Below, piece after piece: positions 6,247-7,791 of a DNA stretch of 7,791 nucleotides. A program made the translations under genes and the position numbers. Positions within the stretch are counted from its first letter, which is position 1. Every line of letters starts with the position of its first letter. The notes below the pieces were generated by a model. That model searched no databases, was not told where the DNA came from, and saw nothing but the letters and a program-made list of their open reading frames with translations. Location of the stretch: positions 1 through 7,791 of the forward strand of contig JAILIJ010000222.1 of the NCBI GenBank assembly GCA_024695315.1, given 5' to 3'. This DNA is from Bacteroidaceae bacterium. Lineage in GTDB: Bacteria; Bacteroidota; Bacteroidia; Bacteroidales; Bacteroidaceae.

Positions 6247-6254
6247 GACCGAAT
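6247..6254. repeat. Target-site duplication, right copy
   Basis: GACCGAAT repeats 5118-5125. In the leftward host frame it covers the Phe480, Gly481 and Gln482 codons of the IS1182 transposase. Confidence 0.9.
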
Positions 6255-7690
6255 ACAGCCTCTGGTTCTATCGGGCGTTTGGAGCGATGTTCCAGTCCTT
6301 TCTCTGAAGTTAGCCGCTCACGGGCTTTTCGCTTGTATTCCATAAGCTGGTGATTGACCTCTATCTCCCTGTTTCCCGTCTTTCGCTTGTAGCATCCCCA
6401 TCGGAGTGGGCATCCCTCACACCTGTGCGCCCTATAGACGGCATTTACAGTCAAGTATCCCCTCTCTGTCTTATTGTGTCTGGTACCCACTCTTTCCATG
6501 TGCTGCCCCATCGGACAGACGAAGTAGTCCCCGTCCGGGTTGTAGTACAAGTTCTCTATACGGAAGATATCCTGCTGAAAAGCCCGTTTCTGCTCTTTGT
6601 GGAAGTAGTTGTATTTGACGTAAGCCTCCATGTCGTGACTCTCCATGAAGGAGTAGTTCTCCTCGCTGCCATAGCCCGAGTCGGCGCACACTTCCTTAGC
6701 AAATCGGCCATATCGGTTGTAGAAGGAATCAAGGAATGGCTTCATCGTCCCCGTGTCGTTGGGATTGTGGAACAGGGCGAAGTCGGTGATAAACTGGTTC
6801 TCGGTGCCTATTTGCAGGTTATAGCCCGGCTTGGTCTGCCCGTTGTTCATTGCATCCTCCTTCATGCGCATGAAGGTGGCGTCAGGATCGGTCTTGCTGC
6901 AGGAGTTGCGCTCACCCAGCGTCTCAATATGTGTGTCGTATTCTGACAGCTTGTCGCGCATCTGCTCTATCTGTCTGACTTGCCTCTTCCTCTCGCGGAT
7001 AGCCTTCTTCTCTTCCTTATTCTTAGGTTCAGGCTGCTCTTCGAGAGACTGGCGCAGTTCGTCTGCAATCTCAGTCAGCGTCTCCGGAGTAAAGCATACA
7101 CCTTCATCCTCTGCGGACTTGTCCTGAGCGATGGCATCGTCAATCTGAGAGAGAAGTACTTTCACCTTCTCCATCAGCTTGGCGCGGTTCTTCTCCACGC
7201 TCTTGCGCCATACGAAGGTGTACTTGTTGGCCTTCGACTCAATCTTCGTGCCGTCTATGTACTCGACGTCCAGACTCACAAAGCCCTTGACAGAGAGAAG
7301 CAATACCAACTGGGTGAAGACATTGTTTATCTCATTCTTCACACGGTTGCGGAAACGGTTGATGGTGATGAAGTCCGGCTGCTCATAGCCTGCAAGCCAG
7401 ATGAAGTGGATGTCACGCTTCAACGCCTTCTCTATCTTGCGACAGGAATAGATGTTGTTCATGTAGGCATAGATGACTACCTTCAGAAGCATCTTTGGGT
7501 CGTAGGGACTGCGGCCGCGTTCCCTGTACAACTTGCGGAATGACGACAGGTCGAGGCCCTCAACTATACTGCTGATCAAGCGCACAGGATCATTTTCCGC
7601 TATATCCTTGTCGATTCTTTGCGGAAAAAGTATCGTCTGATTTGGACAATACGGACGAAAGTGGTATCTTTGTTTAGTTTTATTTTGCAT

Positions 7691-7717
7691 GTTGTAAAGG
7701 TACAAAAACTTTACGAC
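7691..7717. repeat. Inverted repeat over the IS1182 transposase -7 box
   Basis: GTTGTAAAG (7691-7699) and CTTTACGAC (7709-7717) form 9-bp arms with one mismatch and a 9-bp spacer. The left arm abuts the ATG at 7690 and overlaps the -7 box. It could be an operator for autoregulation; function is inference. Confidence 0.45.
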
Positions 7718-7725
7718 ATAACAAA
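7695..7725 (-). promoter_or_regulatory. Promoter of the IS1182 transposase, possibly leaderless
   Basis: On the minus strand, TTTG (7725-7722), a 19-bp spacer and TACCTTTA (7702-7695) resemble the Bacteroidetes promoter with one mismatch in the last -7 base. The -7 box ends only 4 nt before the ATG at 7690, so the mRNA would have almost no leader. Confidence 0.5.
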
Positions 7726-7753
7726 GCCCTGGCTTGAGAAAGTCGGGGCTTTG
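7722..7753. repeat. Subterminal hairpin of the IS1182-type right end
   Basis: CAAAGCCC (7722-7729) and GGGCTTTG (7746-7753) pair perfectly over 8 bp around a 16-nt loop, between the right terminal repeat and the transposase promoter; the arm includes the -33 box. No T tract follows on either strand. Possible roles are a transposase-binding or regulatory site. Confidence 0.5.
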
Positions 7754-7758
7754 CGTAA

Positions 7759-7791
7759 AAAAAGAGGATGTGCCTATTTTGACACACCCTC
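7759..7791 (-). repeat. Right terminal inverted repeat of IS1182-type element; inward terminator
   Basis: This is the exact reverse complement of 4836-4868. Read leftward into the element it gives the same 11-pair hairpin with two G-U pairs and seven T afterwards, so it should stop transcription coming in from the right before it reaches the transposase promoter at 7725. It ends at the last base of the window. Confidence 0.85.

Larger units (their letters stand above)
4894..7690 (-). pseudogene. IS1182-family transposase, split by an inner IS
   Basis: Joining 7690-6247 to 5117-4894, which removes the inner element and one duplication copy, restores a 555-residue frame. It starts with an N-terminal DUF772-type region (about 15-115) containing a helical YSCRKIEKAL segment, then YIDGTKIESKAN (Asp146), a charged coiled-coil-like insert at about 165-260, ADSGYGS (Asp337), a cysteine cluster (Cys392, 424, 427, 433) and EPEAVFGQMKYN (Glu476/478). 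The C-terminus has FAIAFDIKKM. The break falls after Gly481. The surviving 5' part reads 50 foreign codons into the inner element and stops at 6095, keeping the D, D and E residues but losing 74 C-terminal residues. I chose the ATG at 7690 over the TTG at 7705 because the latter overlaps the -7 box. Confidence 0.9.
4836..7791 (-). mobile_element. IS1182-family insertion sequence, interrupted
   Basis: The element is bounded by 33-bp perfect inverted repeats (4836-4868 and 7759-7791) and carries one leftward IS1182-type transposase gene. Its present 2956 bp include a 1121-bp inner insertion sequence plus an 8-bp duplication, so the original element was 1827 bp. That suits an IS1182-type element with a single transposase of about 555 residues. 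The window ends at the last base of the right repeat, so the outer target duplication cannot be checked. The element itself cannot make an intact transposase, but its ends are whole and could be moved in trans by a related copy. Family placement rests on the transposase sequence. Confidence 0.88.

Noticed and set aside
6350..7543. Long plus-strand frames opposite the IS1182 transposase
   Set aside because: They are shadows of the leftward transposase gene; no start signal, no family motif, and the minus frame carries clear DDE motifs.
4836..7791. Composite transposon carrying cargo genes
   Set aside because: The two transposases belong to different families and are nested, not flanking; nothing besides transposition genes lies between the outer ends.
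1..7791. CRISPR array, tRNA or riboswitch
   Set aside because: No regularly spaced repeats, cloverleaf-like segment or known riboswitch core was seen on either strand by eye.

Overview
The window reads as chromosomal DNA of a Bacteroidales bacterium (Prevotella/Bacteroides-like). It is AT-rich, and several genes are preceded by exact matches to the Bacteroidetes sigma-ABfr promoter (TTTG, about 19-21 bp, TAnnTTTG) rather than -35/-10 boxes. The protein families (a DUF4332 helix-hairpin-helix protein, a secreted pectin esterase, a long KamA-type radical SAM protein) fit the same group.

Left part (1-4835), resident genes. A very short leftward unit at 6-204 has a promoter, a 30-codon ORF whose start looks like a DUF4286 protein, and a terminator. 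Next comes a leftward DUF4332 protein (277-684) with its own terminator. Back-to-back promoters at 803-861 drive it and a rightward secreted rhamnogalacturonan acetylesterase-like SGNH hydrolase (892-2202). The esterase converges on a leftward 701-residue KamA-family radical SAM protein (2339-4444); a perfect 17-bp hairpin between them can stop both. A 391-bp non-coding stretch follows, carrying the KamA-family promoter and a rightward promoter whose -7 box ends one base before an insertion sequence.

Right part (4836-7791), two nested insertion sequences. An IS1182-family element with 33-bp perfect terminal inverted repeats fills the rest of the window. Its transposase gene (leftward, 7690 to 4894) is split by a complete 1121-bp IS256-like element of the zinc-ribbon type at 5126-6246. 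The inner element has 29-bp near-perfect inverted repeats and an 8-bp target duplication (GACCGAAT). Removing it with one duplication copy restores a continuous 555-codon reading frame.

Points of most interest: the IS1182 ends fold as intrinsic terminators only when transcribed inward; the inner transposase has an A8 tract that puts its start codon and first zinc-binding cysteine pair out of frame with the rest; the outer element sits immediately downstream of a promoter and would uncouple it from whatever gene lies to the right; and the KamA-family protein seems to lack the substrate aspartates of lysine 2,3-aminomutase. I see no CRISPR array, tRNA, rRNA, or clear new multi-gene defence or metabolic system.
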